Shown: in pieces, positions 35,804 to 46,327 of the stretch
Layout: every line of letters begins with the position of its first letter
Numbering within the stretch: the first letter of the stretch is position 1
From: Arachidicoccus rhizosphaerae
GTDB taxonomy: Bacteria > Bacteroidota > Bacteroidia > Chitinophagales > Chitinophagaceae
Reading direction: 5' to 3'
Assembly: GCF_900107765.1 (NCBI RefSeq)
Contig: NZ_FNQY01000001.1
Location: 62,001-126,000, forward strand
DNA length: 64,000 nt
Notes under the pieces: model-generated
What the model was told of the DNA's origin: nothing
Database searches by the model: none
Seen by the model: the letters and a program-made list of their open reading frames with translations, nothing else
Made by a program: the position numbers and the translations under genes

Positions 35804-37999
35804 ATGGACAATCAAATCGAATGGAAAGTCCGCGGCATGACCTGTACCAACTGTGCCATGTCCGTAGACAAACAACTCAAATCATTAGGCCTTAAGGACG
35901 TAGAAGTAGATTTTATGCAGGGTCTGGTCCGCTTTCAGGACACAGATAAAATTTCACTGGATAAAATCCAGGACGGGATACAGGGGCTGGGATTTAAAGT
36001 AGAAAAAACAGCAGATCAAAATAATCCGGCCGAAACAACCCTTGCAGAAAAACTGCTGGGAACGCCCTTTAAACGGTTTATTTTCTGCCTGATCTTTACG
36101 GTTCCCTTATGGTTGCATATGGTGCTCCACCTGGGCATATTACATAACCCTATATTTCAATGGGCATTATCCACAGTTGTCCTTATTATTGGATTGGCGT
36201 ATCTGGGCAGAAGCGCCTGGCACAGCCTTAAAAGCAAGGTCGCCAATATGAATGTCCTGGTTATCCTGGGAGCGCTGGCTGCCTATGGATACAGCCTGTA
36301 TGGAACCCTTACGGGAAGACCCGAAAACTTTATGTTCTATGAAACCAGCGCCACCATTCTGACCCTGGTTTTTATGGGTAATTATCTGGAATCCAGGACC
36401 GTTGCCAAAACCCAGGCCTCCATTAAAAGCCTGATGCTCCAGCAAACCATTATGGCAACCATGCTGACCTATGGAGCGGACGGCACAGAGATGACCTTTC
36501 AGGTGCCTAGTGAAGACCTGAAGGTCGGCGATCTGGTCTTAATTAAATCAGGGGAGCTGGTTCCCACGGATGCCAAGATTTTATCCGGCCAGGTAGAGGT
36601 TGATGAGTCCATTCTGACCGGAGAGTCCCTTCCTGTCCATAAATCCAAAGCAGACATCTTAATAGGTAACAGTCAGATTGTCTCCGGCAACGTCAGGGCT
36701 TATATCAACGCCACAGGCAAGGATACGGTCTTACAACACATGCTGCGGCTGGTGGAAAAAGCCCAGCAGCAAAAGGCCCCCATGCAGTTGCTGGCAGATA
36801 AAATTAGCGCAGTATTTGTGCCTGCTGTATTAATACTGGCGCTAGTAGGCTTCTTACTGAATTATTTTATAGGCGCTGGCGGTTTTACCGAGGCGCTGAT
36901 GCGCTCCATTGCCATGCTGGTTATCGCCTGTCCCTGCGCCATGGGGCTAGCCACGCCGGCAGGCATCGCGGTAGGTCTTGGAAGGGCTACCAAAAAAGGT
37001 ATTCTTTTTAAAAATGCACACGCCCTGGAAAACTTCCGCTATATTAAAAACATTGTTTTTGACAAGACGGGGACGCTGACTACGGGCAAATTACAAATAG
37101 ACGGCTTTCAGCATATAGAGACCATAACGGACGAAGGTTTTAAACAGATTTTATATAACCTGGAAAAATATTCCAGTCATCCACTGGCTACAACCATCCT
37201 GCAGGCTTTTAAGGCACGGCCGGGAACAGCTGTAAGCAGTGAGCAGGATATCCGGTTTTCTAAAGTAGAGGAGATTAAAGGAGAAGGCATGCGGGGCGTC
37301 ACCAAAGAGGGCGTCACCTATTACGCCGTATCCGCAAGAAAAGCCAGAACACTGACGGCAACAAATGCCGGGACAGGTACCGATGCCACTGCCATGACCA
37401 TTGACCCCGCCCGTCATTTATACCTGCTCAGAGAAACAACCATTATCGGCTGGGTCAGCTTTAAAGATGAGATCCGGCCGGAAGCCGCTCAGACCATTCA
37501 GACACTGAAAGCGGCCGGTTATAGCACCTACCTTGTTAGTGGTGACAGTAATGCGAACTGTCAGGCGGTGGCCGGCACCCTGGGGCTGGATCATGTCTAT
37601 AGCGAACAAAGCCCGGAGCAAAAGCAAAAAACCATCCGGGACATCAAACAACAGGCACCGGTCGTTATGATTGGTGATGGCATTAACGACAGCCCGGCCC
37701 TGGCGGAAGCCACCGTAGGGGTCTCGCTCAGCAGTGCTACCCAGATTGCCATGCAGACGGCTGACGTGCTTTTAATAAGAGAAGGCATCACCCATCTGCC
37801 ATTAGCCCTGGGACTGGGCAAGCATACCTATACCACCATCCGGCAAAACCTCATCTGGGCCTTTACCTACAATGTGCTGGCCCTGCCTGTGGCAGGTCTC
37901 GGACTACTCAGCCCTTCTTTTGCGGCCCTTGCCATGGGGCTTAGCGATGTGGTGCTGGGTTTTAATTCCATCAGACTTAGCTGGAAAAAGGTCATATAA
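35804..37999 (+). CDS. copA: Cu(I)-type P1B-ATPase
   Basis: This 731-residue copper-exporting ATPase of the inner membrane has one N-terminal heavy-metal domain (GMTCTNC, Cys14 and Cys17). It also has the actuator TGES, the metal site CPC at 376-378 in VIACPCAMG, the phosphorylated Asp420 in DKTGTLT and the hinge MIGDGINDSPAL. The TM7 YN motif is present (FTYNVLALP). In TM8 the usual MxxSS of Cu(I) pumps appears as MGLSD, a Ser-to-Asp difference. No metallochaperone or CsoR/CueR regulator is adjacent. TACTTTTG at 35765-35772 may be a -7 element. Confidence 0.93.
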   Translation: MDNQIEWKVRGMTCTNCAMSVDKQLKSLGLKDVEVDFMQGLVRFQDTDKISLDKIQDGIQGLGFKVEKTADQNNPAETTLAEKLLGTPFKRFIFCLIFTVPLWLHMVLHLGILHNPIFQWALSTVVLIIGLAYLGRSAWHSLKSKVANMNVLVILGALAAYGYSLYGTLTGRPENFMFYETSATILTLVFMGNYLESRTVAKTQASIKSLMLQQTIMATMLTYGADGTEMTFQVPSEDLKVGDLVLIKSGELVPTDAKILSGQVEVDESILTGESLPVHKSKADILIGNSQIVSGNVRAYINATGKDTVLQHMLRLVEKAQQQKAPMQLLADKISAVFVPAVLILALVGFLLNYFIGAGGFTEALMRSIAMLVIACPCAMGLATPAGIAVGLGRATKKGILFKNAHALENFRYIKNIVFDKTGTLTTGKLQIDGFQHIETITDEGFKQILYNLEKYSSHPLATTILQAFKARPGTAVSSEQDIRFSKVEEIKGEGMRGVTKEGVTYYAVSARKARTLTATNAGTGTDATAMTIDPARHLYLLRETTIIGWVSFKDEIRPEAAQTIQTLKAAGYSTYLVSGDSNANCQAVAGTLGLDHVYSEQSPEQKQKTIRDIKQQAPVVMIGDGINDSPALAEATVGVSLSSATQIAMQTADVLLIREGITHLPLALGLGKHTYTTIRQNLIWAFTYNVLALPVAGLGLLSPSFAALAMGLSDVVLGFNSIRLSWKKVI

Positions 38000-38195
38000 T
38001 TCTAACAAAAACGTTTTTGCGGCACCCCTGCCCAACTTTAACCTTTTTATGCAAACGTTTGTCCTGGTTAAATGCGACGCAGGTCCTAAACATTTATTAT
38101 TTTCATGGGTCACACATAATCACTTTATAACTTTACCGGGCACGGCCGGCATTTTCCTTTCCCAGCCGCCCCAAACATTAACTATTTAGGACACG

Positions 38196-40082
38196 ATGAA
38201 TCAAAAGAAGAGTTTTCTGACACTTGCATTCGGCCTTTTTGCGCTATGTGCAAGCAGTTTTGCACAGAAAAAAACAGCCAAGCACAGTTTTGAAATCAAA
38301 AACGGCGCCTTTGTTTATGACGGCAAGCCTATCCAGATCCATTCCGGAGAAATGCATTTTGCCAGAGTACCCCATCAGTATTGGCACCAGCGCTTACAAA
38401 TGATGAAAGCCATGGGTCTGAACACAGTAGCCACGTATGTTTTCTGGAATTTTCAGGAAACGGCTCCCGGTGTCTGGGATTTTAAAGGAGACCATGACCT
38501 GGCAGGGTTTGTCAAGGCAGCACAAGAGGAAGGCATGATGGTTATTTTACGCCCCGGCCCATACGCCTGTGCAGAATGGGAGTTCGGCGGTTTCCCCTGG
38601 TGGCTGCAAAAAGCACCCGGCATGGTCGTACGTACCAACAACCAGCCTTTCTTAGATTCCTGTAAAGTATACTTCAGCAAAATTGCCGACCAGGTGCGTG
38701 ATCTGCAGATTACACATGGTGGTCCCATTATCATGGTGCAGGCAGAAAATGAATTTGGCTCTTATGTGGCCCAGCGTAAAGATATTCCTTTAGAGGAGCA
38801 TAAAGCCTATTCCGCTGCCGTTAAAAATATACTAGATGAAGTAGGCTTTGATGTGCCTTTATTTACTTCGGATGGCAGCTGGCTGTTTAAGGGCGGCACC
38901 ATCGAAGGGGCCCTGCCTACCGCCAACGGAGAAGATAATATCAAAAACCTGAAAAAGGTCGTGAATGAATACCATGGCAATAAAGGTCCTTATATGGTGG
39001 CAGAGTTTTATCCCGGGTGGTTAGACCACTGGGCTGAACCCTTCCCTAAAGTGTCCGCAGAATCAGTGGCCAAACAGACAGAAAAATACCTGCAGGACAC
39101 CGTTTCCTTTAACTTTTATATGGTGCACGGCGGAACCAATTTTGGATTTACTGCCGGCGCCAACTATGACGGTAACCATGATATCCAGCCGGATCTGACC
39201 TCTTATGATTATGATGCACCCATTAGTGAAGCGGGCTGGGTGACCCCAAAATATCAGGCCATCCGTGAACTGATGCAAAAATATGCGCACTATGAGATCC
39301 CGGCCATCCCTAAACAAATCCCCGTTATAGCCATCCCTTCTATTCAGCTGACGCAGTCTCAGAACCTGTTTGACCTTTTAGCGAAGAGTGAGCCGGTTGA
39401 AAATGATACCCCGATGACCTTTGAAGATTTAAATCAGGGTTACGGCTATGTCGTATACCAGAAAAAGTTTGTACAACCCATCCAGGGCACCTTAAAACTC
39501 GACGGCCTGAGAGACTATGCCATGATCTATGTCAATGGCAAACAGGTAGGAGAACTGAACCGGTATTTTAAAAATTACAGCATGGACATTGACATCCCGT
39601 TCAATGCGACACTTACCATTGTCGTAGAAAACATGGGACGTATCAACTACGGTGCTGAGATTGTCCATAACCTGAAAGGGATTATTAAACCGGTGACCAT
39701 TAATGATATGGAAATTACCGGTAACTGGCAGATGTATAAACTGCCCATGGAATCCTTCCCGGAAATTAACAGCGGTAAATCGGCGGTTACGGGCAATCCC
39801 GCTCTTTATAAAGGCAGCTTTGATTTAAAAGAAGTAGGAGACACTTTCCTAGACATGCAGGACTGGGGCAAAGGTATCGTCTTTGTCAATGGTCATAATT
39901 TAGGACGTTACTGGAAAGTGGGTCCGCAGCAGACCCTGTATCTGCCCGGCTGCTGGCTGAATAAAGGTAAAAATACCATCCAGATTTTTGAACAGCAAAA
40001 TGAAAAGCAGCACACGGAACTCAAAAGTATAAAAACGCCGGTTCTGGAAACTTTGAATCTCCCGAAAAAATCGGACGCTTAA
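38196..40082 (+). CDS. Glycoside hydrolase family 35, beta-galactosidase
   Basis: This 628-residue retaining beta-galactosidase has a signal peptide cleaved near SSFA (residue 23). The catalytic acid/base is Glu186 in QAENEFGS and the nucleophile is Glu270 in MVAEFYPGW. The N-terminal barrel starts with IHSGEMHFARVPHQYWHQRL and the C-terminal galactose-binding-like domains follow (GKGIVFVNGHNLGRYW). It lies alone, after copA, with a terminator downstream. It could remove terminal galactose from xyloglucan side chains and so complement the GH31 enzyme, but no direct linkage is present. Confidence 0.95.
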   Translation: MNQKKSFLTLAFGLFALCASSFAQKKTAKHSFEIKNGAFVYDGKPIQIHSGEMHFARVPHQYWHQRLQMMKAMGLNTVATYVFWNFQETAPGVWDFKGDHDLAGFVKAAQEEGMMVILRPGPYACAEWEFGGFPWWLQKAPGMVVRTNNQPFLDSCKVYFSKIADQVRDLQITHGGPIIMVQAENEFGSYVAQRKDIPLEEHKAYSAAVKNILDEVGFDVPLFTSDGSWLFKGGTIEGALPTANGEDNIKNLKKVVNEYHGNKGPYMVAEFYPGWLDHWAEPFPKVSAESVAKQTEKYLQDTVSFNFYMVHGGTNFGFTAGANYDGNHDIQPDLTSYDYDAPISEAGWVTPKYQAIRELMQKYAHYEIPAIPKQIPVIAIPSIQLTQSQNLFDLLAKSEPVENDTPMTFEDLNQGYGYVVYQKKFVQPIQGTLKLDGLRDYAMIYVNGKQVGELNRYFKNYSMDIDIPFNATLTIVVENMGRINYGAEIVHNLKGIIKPVTINDMEITGNWQMYKLPMESFPEINSGKSAVTGNPALYKGSFDLKEVGDTFLDMQDWGKGIVFVNGHNLGRYWKVGPQQTLYLPGCWLNKGKNTIQIFEQQNEKQHTELKSIKTPVLETLNLPKKSDA

Positions 40083-40111
40083 ATCTGCTTTAATACTTAT
40101 AAGTAACTAAG

Positions 40112-40147
40112 AGCCTGACTATTACAAAATATAGTCAGGCTTTTTTT
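40112..40147 (+). terminator. Intrinsic terminator after GH35
   Basis: AGCCTGACTAT (40112-40122) pairs perfectly with ATAGTCAGGCT (40131-40141) around an 8-base loop, followed by a run of T. It lies 30 bases after the GH35 stop. Confidence 0.9.
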
Positions 40148-40246
40148 ATGTCTTTTAGGGGACGGGATAATTAAACCCTTCGGCCTCCTAAAGTCATCTT
40201 TAACATTACTGGCGTCATAAGGCAGGGATTCTGAGTAAAAATTGTC

Positions 40247-40254
40247 TAAATTTG
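40247..40254 (+). promoter_or_regulatory. -7 element almost touching a start codon
   Basis: TAAATTTG matches TAnnTTTG exactly and ends 4 bases before the ATG at 40259. A transcript from it would start at or next to the start codon. No convincing -33 element is seen at the usual distance. Confidence 0.4.
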
Positions 40255-40258
40255 GCTT

Positions 40259-41404
40259 ATGCCACTGAAGTTCATAAGACGGTTTACCAGAAGTATTCTA
40301 CTGATTCCCACGGTTTTAGTAGCACTGCTGTTTGTGCTGGCCTGCCTGGCTTCAGAACTGAACCCTGAACGCTGGTGGTTTATCGGGGCATTCAGCCTGC
40401 TTTTGCCCTATCTTATTATCATTTTAATATTCGCCTTTATCTTTTGGCTGATCACCAAACCAAAAGCTTCCCTGATTCCGCTACTGGCTCTTTTGATTGG
40501 CTGGCGCCAGATCAAAGTCGTGTTTTCTTATCACATGTTCAGCAGCTTTGATACGGAGCATAAAGATCCAAAGACCATCCGGCTGGTCAGCTGGAATGTA
40601 GCCTCCATGTACGGGATCAGCCAGCAGAAGTCCAATAAAAAATATGACCGCAAGGAAATTGCGGCTACCATCCAGGGATTACAACCGGATATCATCTGCC
40701 TGCAGGAGTTTAACCATAGTGAGACCCAGGGGCCTTATGCAGACAATATCGGTCTGTTTTCCGAGGCTTATCCTTACCATTATTTTTCTAAGGATGTTAA
40801 CCGCAAAAATGGCTTCTATCAATCCGGCAGCATTATCTTTTCTAAATACCCGATTATCCGGGCTGAGAAGATTGCCTATCCCAAAGGGATTTCTGAAAGC
40901 TTTATCTATGCGGATATCTTACACGGGATGGATACCGTAAGGATTTTCAATGTCCACCTGCAGTCCTATAAGTTTAACGCTCAGGACTATCAGGATATTC
41001 AGTCCATTAAACACCAGTCAGACTCTACCTTGCAGGCCTCCTACAGTATCTTAAAGAAGATGCAGCTGGCTTATTCCAGAAGAGCCGTTCAGGCATCCAT
41101 GATCAGAAATGCGGCAGATACCACAAAACTGCCCAGTATTATCTGCGGGGACTTTAACGATGTACCTGCCTCTTACGCCTATTTCAAAATCAAGGGCACC
41201 ACGAGAAATGATGCTTTTTTAAAGAAAAGCTGGGGAGTGGGCCGTACGTTTTACGCCATTGCCCCAACCCTTCGCATTGATTATATCCTGCCTGAACTCC
41301 GCTTTGAGATCAAACAGTTTGATTTAATTGATGAAAACCTAAGTGATCATCTGCTACTGGTGGCTGATCTCAGCCTGAAAAAGGATCCCGAACCTAAATC
41401 CTGA
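40259..41404 (+). CDS. Membrane-anchored endonuclease/exonuclease/phosphatase family protein
   Basis: This 381-residue protein has three N-terminal membrane segments (about 12-32, 41-64 and 68-85) followed by an EEP-fold domain. Motifs include VSWNVASMYG, DIICLQEFNH (metal Glu), FNVHLQSYK, IICGDFNDVPAS and SDHLLLVADL with the final catalytic His. The family covers nucleases, phosphodiesterases and sphingomyelinase-like enzymes. The active site is probably periplasmic or outward-facing. Substrate unknown. It stands alone between terminator and cysS. Confidence 0.88.
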   Translation: MPLKFIRRFTRSILLIPTVLVALLFVLACLASELNPERWWFIGAFSLLLPYLIIILIFAFIFWLITKPKASLIPLLALLIGWRQIKVVFSYHMFSSFDTEHKDPKTIRLVSWNVASMYGISQQKSNKKYDRKEIAATIQGLQPDIICLQEFNHSETQGPYADNIGLFSEAYPYHYFSKDVNRKNGFYQSGSIIFSKYPIIRAEKIAYPKGISESFIYADILHGMDTVRIFNVHLQSYKFNAQDYQDIQSIKHQSDSTLQASYSILKKMQLAYSRRAVQASMIRNAADTTKLPSIICGDFNDVPASYAYFKIKGTTRNDAFLKKSWGVGRTFYAIAPTLRIDYILPELRFEIKQFDLIDENLSDHLLLVADLSLKKDPEPKS

Positions 41405-41627
41405 CCGTAAAAGCCGGCCTCTTTTCATCAAAGTAGCCCCCTTTAGACCTTTTCATGGGAAAAGATCTGTCAAAACTCCCGGTTCACCGACCTATTTTAT
41501 ATAATTTAAAAGTAACTTCGCAGCTGGTAAGCAGCCGGGGGACCGCTTGTGAAATTCAAATCAATTTTACCTATTGGATTCCCTGCATCAGTAATAACCG
41601 GCTGCCCGCCTATTTAAACAGTCCTTC

Positions 41628-43136
41628 ATGGAAGCATTACAGATCTATAATTCGCTGACGCGTAAAAAAGAAGTATTTAAATCTATTACACCCGGTTATG
41701 TGGGCATGTATGTCTGCGGCCCTACGGTAAGCGGTGAATCCCATTTAGGGCATGCCAGACCTTATATCACCTTTGATGTCGTGAACCGTTATTTGCAGCA
41801 TTTAGGCTATAAAGTACGCTATGTCCGTAATATAACGGACGCCGGTCATTTTGAGGAAGAAGGCAGAGAGGCAGAAGATAAGATCTCCAACAAGGCTTTT
41901 TTAGAAAAGCTGGAACCCATGGAGCTGGTTAAAAAATATACCGATTTGTTTCACTGGGGCATGAAAGAGTTCAATACGCTCTCTCCCAGCATTGAGCCGA
42001 CGGCTACCGGCCATATTGTAGAACAGATCGAAATGATTAAAAAAATCATGGCAGACGGCTACGCCTATGAAGTAGACGGGTCTGTATATTTTGACGTAGA
42101 AAAATACAACCGGGATTTCTCCAAAAAAGATTTGCCCTATGGCATCTTAAGCGGACGTGTGCTGGAAGACATGCAGGAAAGCAGCCGCGAATTGGAAAAC
42201 CAGGAAGAAAAAAGAAACAAGGTGGATTTTGCCCTTTGGAAAAAGGCCCCTGCTAAACATATTATGCGCTGGATGAGCCCCTGGGGTGAAGGTTTTCCCG
42301 GCTGGCACATCGAGTGCTCAGCCATGAGTACCAAATACTTAGGCAAAGAATTCGATATTCACGGCGGTGGCATGGACCTGCAATTCCCCCATCATGAGTG
42401 CGAGATCGCCCAAAGCGCCGTCTGCAATGACAAAATCCCTGCCCGTTACTGGATGCATAACAATATGATTACCATTAACGGCCGTAAAATGGGAAAAAGC
42501 TACAACAACATTATTAAGTTTACGGAACTCTTTAGTGGTAACCACCCGATGCTGGATCAGGCCTATCACCCGATGGTGATCCGCTTTTTTATCCTGCAGA
42601 CCCATTACCGGTCCACGCTGGATTTCAGTAATGATGCCCTGAAGGCAGCAGAGAAAGGGCTGCGCAGACTGATGGAAGGTTTTGAGACGCTGGGCATCCT
42701 GAATGTTGAAAGTCCGGAAAATGCAGCGGATGCGACGCTCGATAAAAAGGTCCGAAGTCTGATCACAGAGATGGATGATTTTATGAATGACGACTTTGGC
42801 ACCGCCAAGGTACTGGCGAACCTCTTTGAACTGGTACCTGTCATTAACGGCATCAAAGACGGGCATATTAAAAAAGACGCGATCAGCCAATCCACCATGG
42901 AGCTGTTTAAAAAACAAATGCAGTTGTATGTGGAAGATATTTTTGGGCTGAAAAAAGTTTCTGAACATGCAGGAGAACAGCTCAATGGCGTCATCCAGGT
43001 CTTAATTGAGCTGCGTAAAGAAGCAAAAACCAAAAAAGACTTTGTAACAAGCGACCGTATCCGTAATGAGCTGGCGGCCCTGGGCATCCTGCTCAAAGAC
43101 GAGAAAGGCGGTAACGTCTCCTATCAGTTTGAATAG
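41628..43136 (+). CDS. cysS: Cysteinyl-tRNA synthetase
   Basis: This 502-residue class I aminoacyl-tRNA synthetase has the HIGH-type motif HLGH at 39-42 (SGESHLGHARPY) and the KMSKS-type loop as KMGKS at 287-291. Zinc ligands are Cys30 (MYVCGPT), the Cys of WHIECSAMS and the His/Glu of FPHHECEIAQ. The C-terminal anticodon-binding helices include FVTSDRIRNELAALGILLKD. The ATG start fits the conserved N-terminus (LQIYNSLTRKKEVF). The 223 bases before it hold nothing recognisable. Confidence 0.97.
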   Translation: MEALQIYNSLTRKKEVFKSITPGYVGMYVCGPTVSGESHLGHARPYITFDVVNRYLQHLGYKVRYVRNITDAGHFEEEGREAEDKISNKAFLEKLEPMELVKKYTDLFHWGMKEFNTLSPSIEPTATGHIVEQIEMIKKIMADGYAYEVDGSVYFDVEKYNRDFSKKDLPYGILSGRVLEDMQESSRELENQEEKRNKVDFALWKKAPAKHIMRWMSPWGEGFPGWHIECSAMSTKYLGKEFDIHGGGMDLQFPHHECEIAQSAVCNDKIPARYWMHNNMITINGRKMGKSYNNIIKFTELFSGNHPMLDQAYHPMVIRFFILQTHYRSTLDFSNDALKAAEKGLRRLMEGFETLGILNVESPENAADATLDKKVRSLITEMDDFMNDDFGTAKVLANLFELVPVINGIKDGHIKKDAISQSTMELFKKQMQLYVEDIFGLKKVSEHAGEQLNGVIQVLIELRKEAKTKKDFVTSDRIRNELAALGILLKDEKGGNVSYQFE

Positions 43137-43181
43137 GCGGCCGGCATACCATTATTTTACGATCTAAGCCCTTATAAAAAG

Positions 43182-43583
43182 ATGAGTAACCCACTACAGG
43201 TTGTGGACAGCAAAAATATCGATACCCCTTCTTACCAGTGGGGGCCGGGGTGTCTTGCCTGGGTACTCAGCCAAACAGCCGGATGTACGATCAAAGAAGA
43301 ACAGATGGCTCCAGCCACCAGAGAGCAGCTGCACCTCCACAAAGCGGCCACCCAGTTTTTTTATATACTGGAAGGGGCAGCCGATATGTATGTTGACTCA
43401 AAAATTTTCTGCCTAAGGGCTGGTCAGGGCCTGGAAATCTCTCCCATGTCCACACATTATATCGCCAATAATACAGAAAATCAATTGCGTTTCTTAGTGA
43501 TAACCACTCCGGGAGAACCGGCGAAGGGTAGCCACAGCAGCGACCCCAATGGCGACAAAGACCGGGAAAATCTGCCCGGATAA
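43182..43583 (+). CDS. Small cupin-domain protein
   Basis: This 133-residue single cupin has motif 1 EQLHLHKAATQFFYILEGAADM with likely metal-binding His, and motif 2 GQGLEISPMSTHYIANN. It has no signal peptide. It lies 45 bases after cysS and might be co-transcribed. Cupins of this size include isomerases, dioxygenases and sugar-binding regulators; the sequence does not decide between them. The C-terminus is polar and probably disordered. Confidence 0.8.
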   Translation: MSNPLQVVDSKNIDTPSYQWGPGCLAWVLSQTAGCTIKEEQMAPATREQLHLHKAATQFFYILEGAADMYVDSKIFCLRAGQGLEISPMSTHYIANNTENQLRFLVITTPGEPAKGSHSSDPNGDKDRENLPG

Positions 43584-43808
43584 AGTTAACAATCCCTGAT
43601 TAGACGCCGCTATCTAGTCAGAAAAGGCGATTTGCTACCGGAAAGCGACCAGACAAGTCAATATGCCCGCTGCCGAACACTTTTTGTCCGGTTTTGATAC
43701 ACCTCAGCCATCCCAGGCCACGCAAGCAACACATAATCAATAAAATACATAACAGGCATGCTTTTATAGGCGAATGCGGAAGAGTAAATACCGTTAAAAA
43801 CATCGCAT

Positions 43809-46247
43809 ATGCGCTTAAATCTCCGCCTGGCAATCAGAAATGCTAAAAAGAACATCGCTACAACGGCCATCCATGTGTTAGGACTGGCGGTGGGCATTAG
43901 TGCCTCCATCGTCATCTTTCTAATCGTTCGCTATGATTACAGTTTTGATAAATGGGAACCCCAGGGTCAGAATATCTACAGAGTATATACCTCTTTTGCG
44001 GACGGTGGCGGCAATTATGGCATTTCCATGTTGGCTCCGCAAACAATCGATGAGCAGGTAACCGGTATTGATGCATTGGCACATATCCTGGTTGATCCCT
44101 TTTATAATGCCACTATCAGAACAGACCTGCTAGCCAATAACCGGCCGGGTGTATTCATGAATGTGCAGGGTATAGTCGCTGCCGACCCCTATTATTTTAA
44201 AATTTTTCCACGTCAATGGCTGGCCGGATCGGCTGCCGGCCTAAGGCAGATCAACTCAGTGGTGCTTACGGAGTCTATGGCGCAAAAAATGTTTGGCAAC
44301 ACTTCGCCCCAGGATCTGATTGGCCGGTCCCTGGTTATACAGGACACCATTAATACAGTCATTAAGGGCGTGGTTGCCAATATAAATGCAAATACAGATT
44401 TTAACTACCAGTTATTTATTTCACTGGCCACTATCACCCAGACACCCCTTATCCACCAGGTAACCAACACGCCTCACTGGACCAATGTGGATGGCAGCTC
44501 ACAGTGTTTTGTCAAGCTCCTGCCGGACGTTGACCCGGCAAATGTGGACCTTCAGATTAAAAAACTTTATATTGACCACCAAAAGGATGCAACAGCCAAA
44601 AGCCTGCAGACCGGTAAATTGCAGCCTTTAAAAGACATCCATTTCAATACTGACCTGGACGGCAGTGTCAGCAAAACCTCTCTCAGAAATCTGGGTATGC
44701 TGGCTATATTGCTGCTGTTGCTGGCAGCCATTAATTTTATCAACCTTTCTACTGCCCAGTCTACACTCAGGGCCAGGGAAGTGGGTGTCCGGAAAACCTT
44801 TGGTGGCAGGGGTCTCCATATTTTCAAACAATTCTTATGTGAAATCTTAGTGATCACCTGTCTGGCGGCCATGCTGGCACTGCTGCTGGTCCCCCTATTG
44901 CTGCATATATTTGCAGACTTTATGCCCAGTGGATTATTATCCGCTAACCCATTGCTGGACCCTGTCATTCTTCTATTTTTAATCCTTCTTATTCCGGTCA
45001 TTACTCTGCTGGCGGGTGCTTATCCGGCTTTTATTTTAACCAGGTTCAAGCCTGCCCTCGTTTTAAAAAATAAACTTTCCAATAACGGGAAAACGAGTGT
45101 TATAAGAGAGGGTCTTATCGTATTTCAGTTTGTACTGGCACAGGCCTTTTTGATCGTTGTGTTCGTTACCTGCAAGCAGATTCATTATGAACTCAATAAA
45201 GATATCGGTGTTAAAAAAGCCTGCATTGTCTCTATATTTATTCCCGATTTTACCAAATTGCACGCAAGCAAGAGTCAGGTACTGCTCAGTGAGTTACGCC
45301 AACTGCCACAAATCGCGCAACTGACATTATGTACAAAGGCACCGGTTTCAGATGGCTGGTCCAGCACGGCGATTCAATGGTTCAATAAAGGAGATCAAAG
45401 AGTGTTTGATAATGTGCATGTCCGCTCCGCTGATGAGAACTATCTGCAGGTATTCGGACTGCAACTGGCCGCCGGTAAGAATATCCATATAGATAGCAGC
45501 GCAGCTGTTACCGATGTGCTGATTAACGAAAGCCTTTGCAGACAAATGGGCTTTCACGAGCCGGCGGACGCCATTGGAGAAATCATCAGTGGTGGACCCA
45601 GTGATTCTGCCAGGATTGTCGGCGTTCTCAAAGACTTTACTACCTTATCTGTTCATCACCCGATATACCCCACCACCATATTTGCGGGCAATAACGGATT
45701 TTCTCCGACGCTGGCCATAGCCCTGGCGGGGCATTCCGTGGGACAGTGGCAAGCAGCCCTGGCTAAAATTGAAACCACTTTTCGCTCCATATATCCTTAT
45801 AAAGAGTTCAACGCAAAATTTTTAGACGAGACCATCCGCCATCTCTACCAAAGCGACATACGCCTGTCAAAGCTCCTTAAATGGGCCACCGGTCTTGCAC
45901 TGCTCATTAGCTGTCTGGGCCTGGTGGGCCTGGTTAGTTTTATGACTGCCCAAAGAACGAAGGAAATTGCCGTCAGAAAAGTACTGGGAGCCTCCAGCCA
46001 TCAGATCATCCGGATGTTATCCAAGGGCCTGATCCGGTTAATATTAATTGCGTCGATGATTGCACTTCCCATTGGTTGGTATTTTGCCCACCGGTGGCTT
46101 TCGGATTTTGCCTTTAAGACCTCTTTAAACTGGTGGATTTTTGGGCTTTGCATTGCCGGAACCCTCCTGCTGGCCCTCACGATTTTATGTCTTCGCTCCT
46201 ATAAAACGGCAACCGCAAATCCAGTTAACAGCCTCAAAGAGACCTAG
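43809..46247 (+). CDS. FtsX/MacB-like ABC transporter permease
   Basis: This 812-residue inner-membrane protein begins MRLNLRLAIRNAKKNIATTA with a first membrane helix (IHVLGLAVGISASIVIFLI) and a large periplasmic MacB-type domain. The first FtsX block follows (LAILLLLLAAINFINLSTAQ, AREVGVRKTFGG), then a second periplasmic domain and a second FtsX block (KEIAVRKVLGASSHQIIRML). This duplicated architecture is common in Bacteroidota. No ATP-binding partner gene is adjacent, so the ATPase must come from elsewhere. Possible roles are peptide, lipid or antimicrobial export, which I cannot resolve. Confidence 0.93.
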   Translation: MRLNLRLAIRNAKKNIATTAIHVLGLAVGISASIVIFLIVRYDYSFDKWEPQGQNIYRVYTSFADGGGNYGISMLAPQTIDEQVTGIDALAHILVDPFYNATIRTDLLANNRPGVFMNVQGIVAADPYYFKIFPRQWLAGSAAGLRQINSVVLTESMAQKMFGNTSPQDLIGRSLVIQDTINTVIKGVVANINANTDFNYQLFISLATITQTPLIHQVTNTPHWTNVDGSSQCFVKLLPDVDPANVDLQIKKLYIDHQKDATAKSLQTGKLQPLKDIHFNTDLDGSVSKTSLRNLGMLAILLLLLAAINFINLSTAQSTLRAREVGVRKTFGGRGLHIFKQFLCEILVITCLAAMLALLLVPLLLHIFADFMPSGLLSANPLLDPVILLFLILLIPVITLLAGAYPAFILTRFKPALVLKNKLSNNGKTSVIREGLIVFQFVLAQAFLIVVFVTCKQIHYELNKDIGVKKACIVSIFIPDFTKLHASKSQVLLSELRQLPQIAQLTLCTKAPVSDGWSSTAIQWFNKGDQRVFDNVHVRSADENYLQVFGLQLAAGKNIHIDSSAAVTDVLINESLCRQMGFHEPADAIGEIISGGPSDSARIVGVLKDFTTLSVHHPIYPTTIFAGNNGFSPTLAIALAGHSVGQWQAALAKIETTFRSIYPYKEFNAKFLDETIRHLYQSDIRLSKLLKWATGLALLISCLGLVGLVSFMTAQRTKEIAVRKVLGASSHQIIRMLSKGLIRLILIASMIALPIGWYFAHRWLSDFAFKTSLNWWIFGLCIAGTLLLALTILCLRSYKTATANPVNSLKET

Positions 46248-46327
46248 TATATTATTACACCGGGTCTTAAAATACAGAAGCGCTTAATATTTCCTGCTTC
46301 TTAACAATACCAAGGATGATCTACGTA

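Noticed and set aside
42339-42968. A 209-codon minus-strand frame inside cysS
   Set aside because: It overlaps strongly conserved cysS sequence and shows no protein family.
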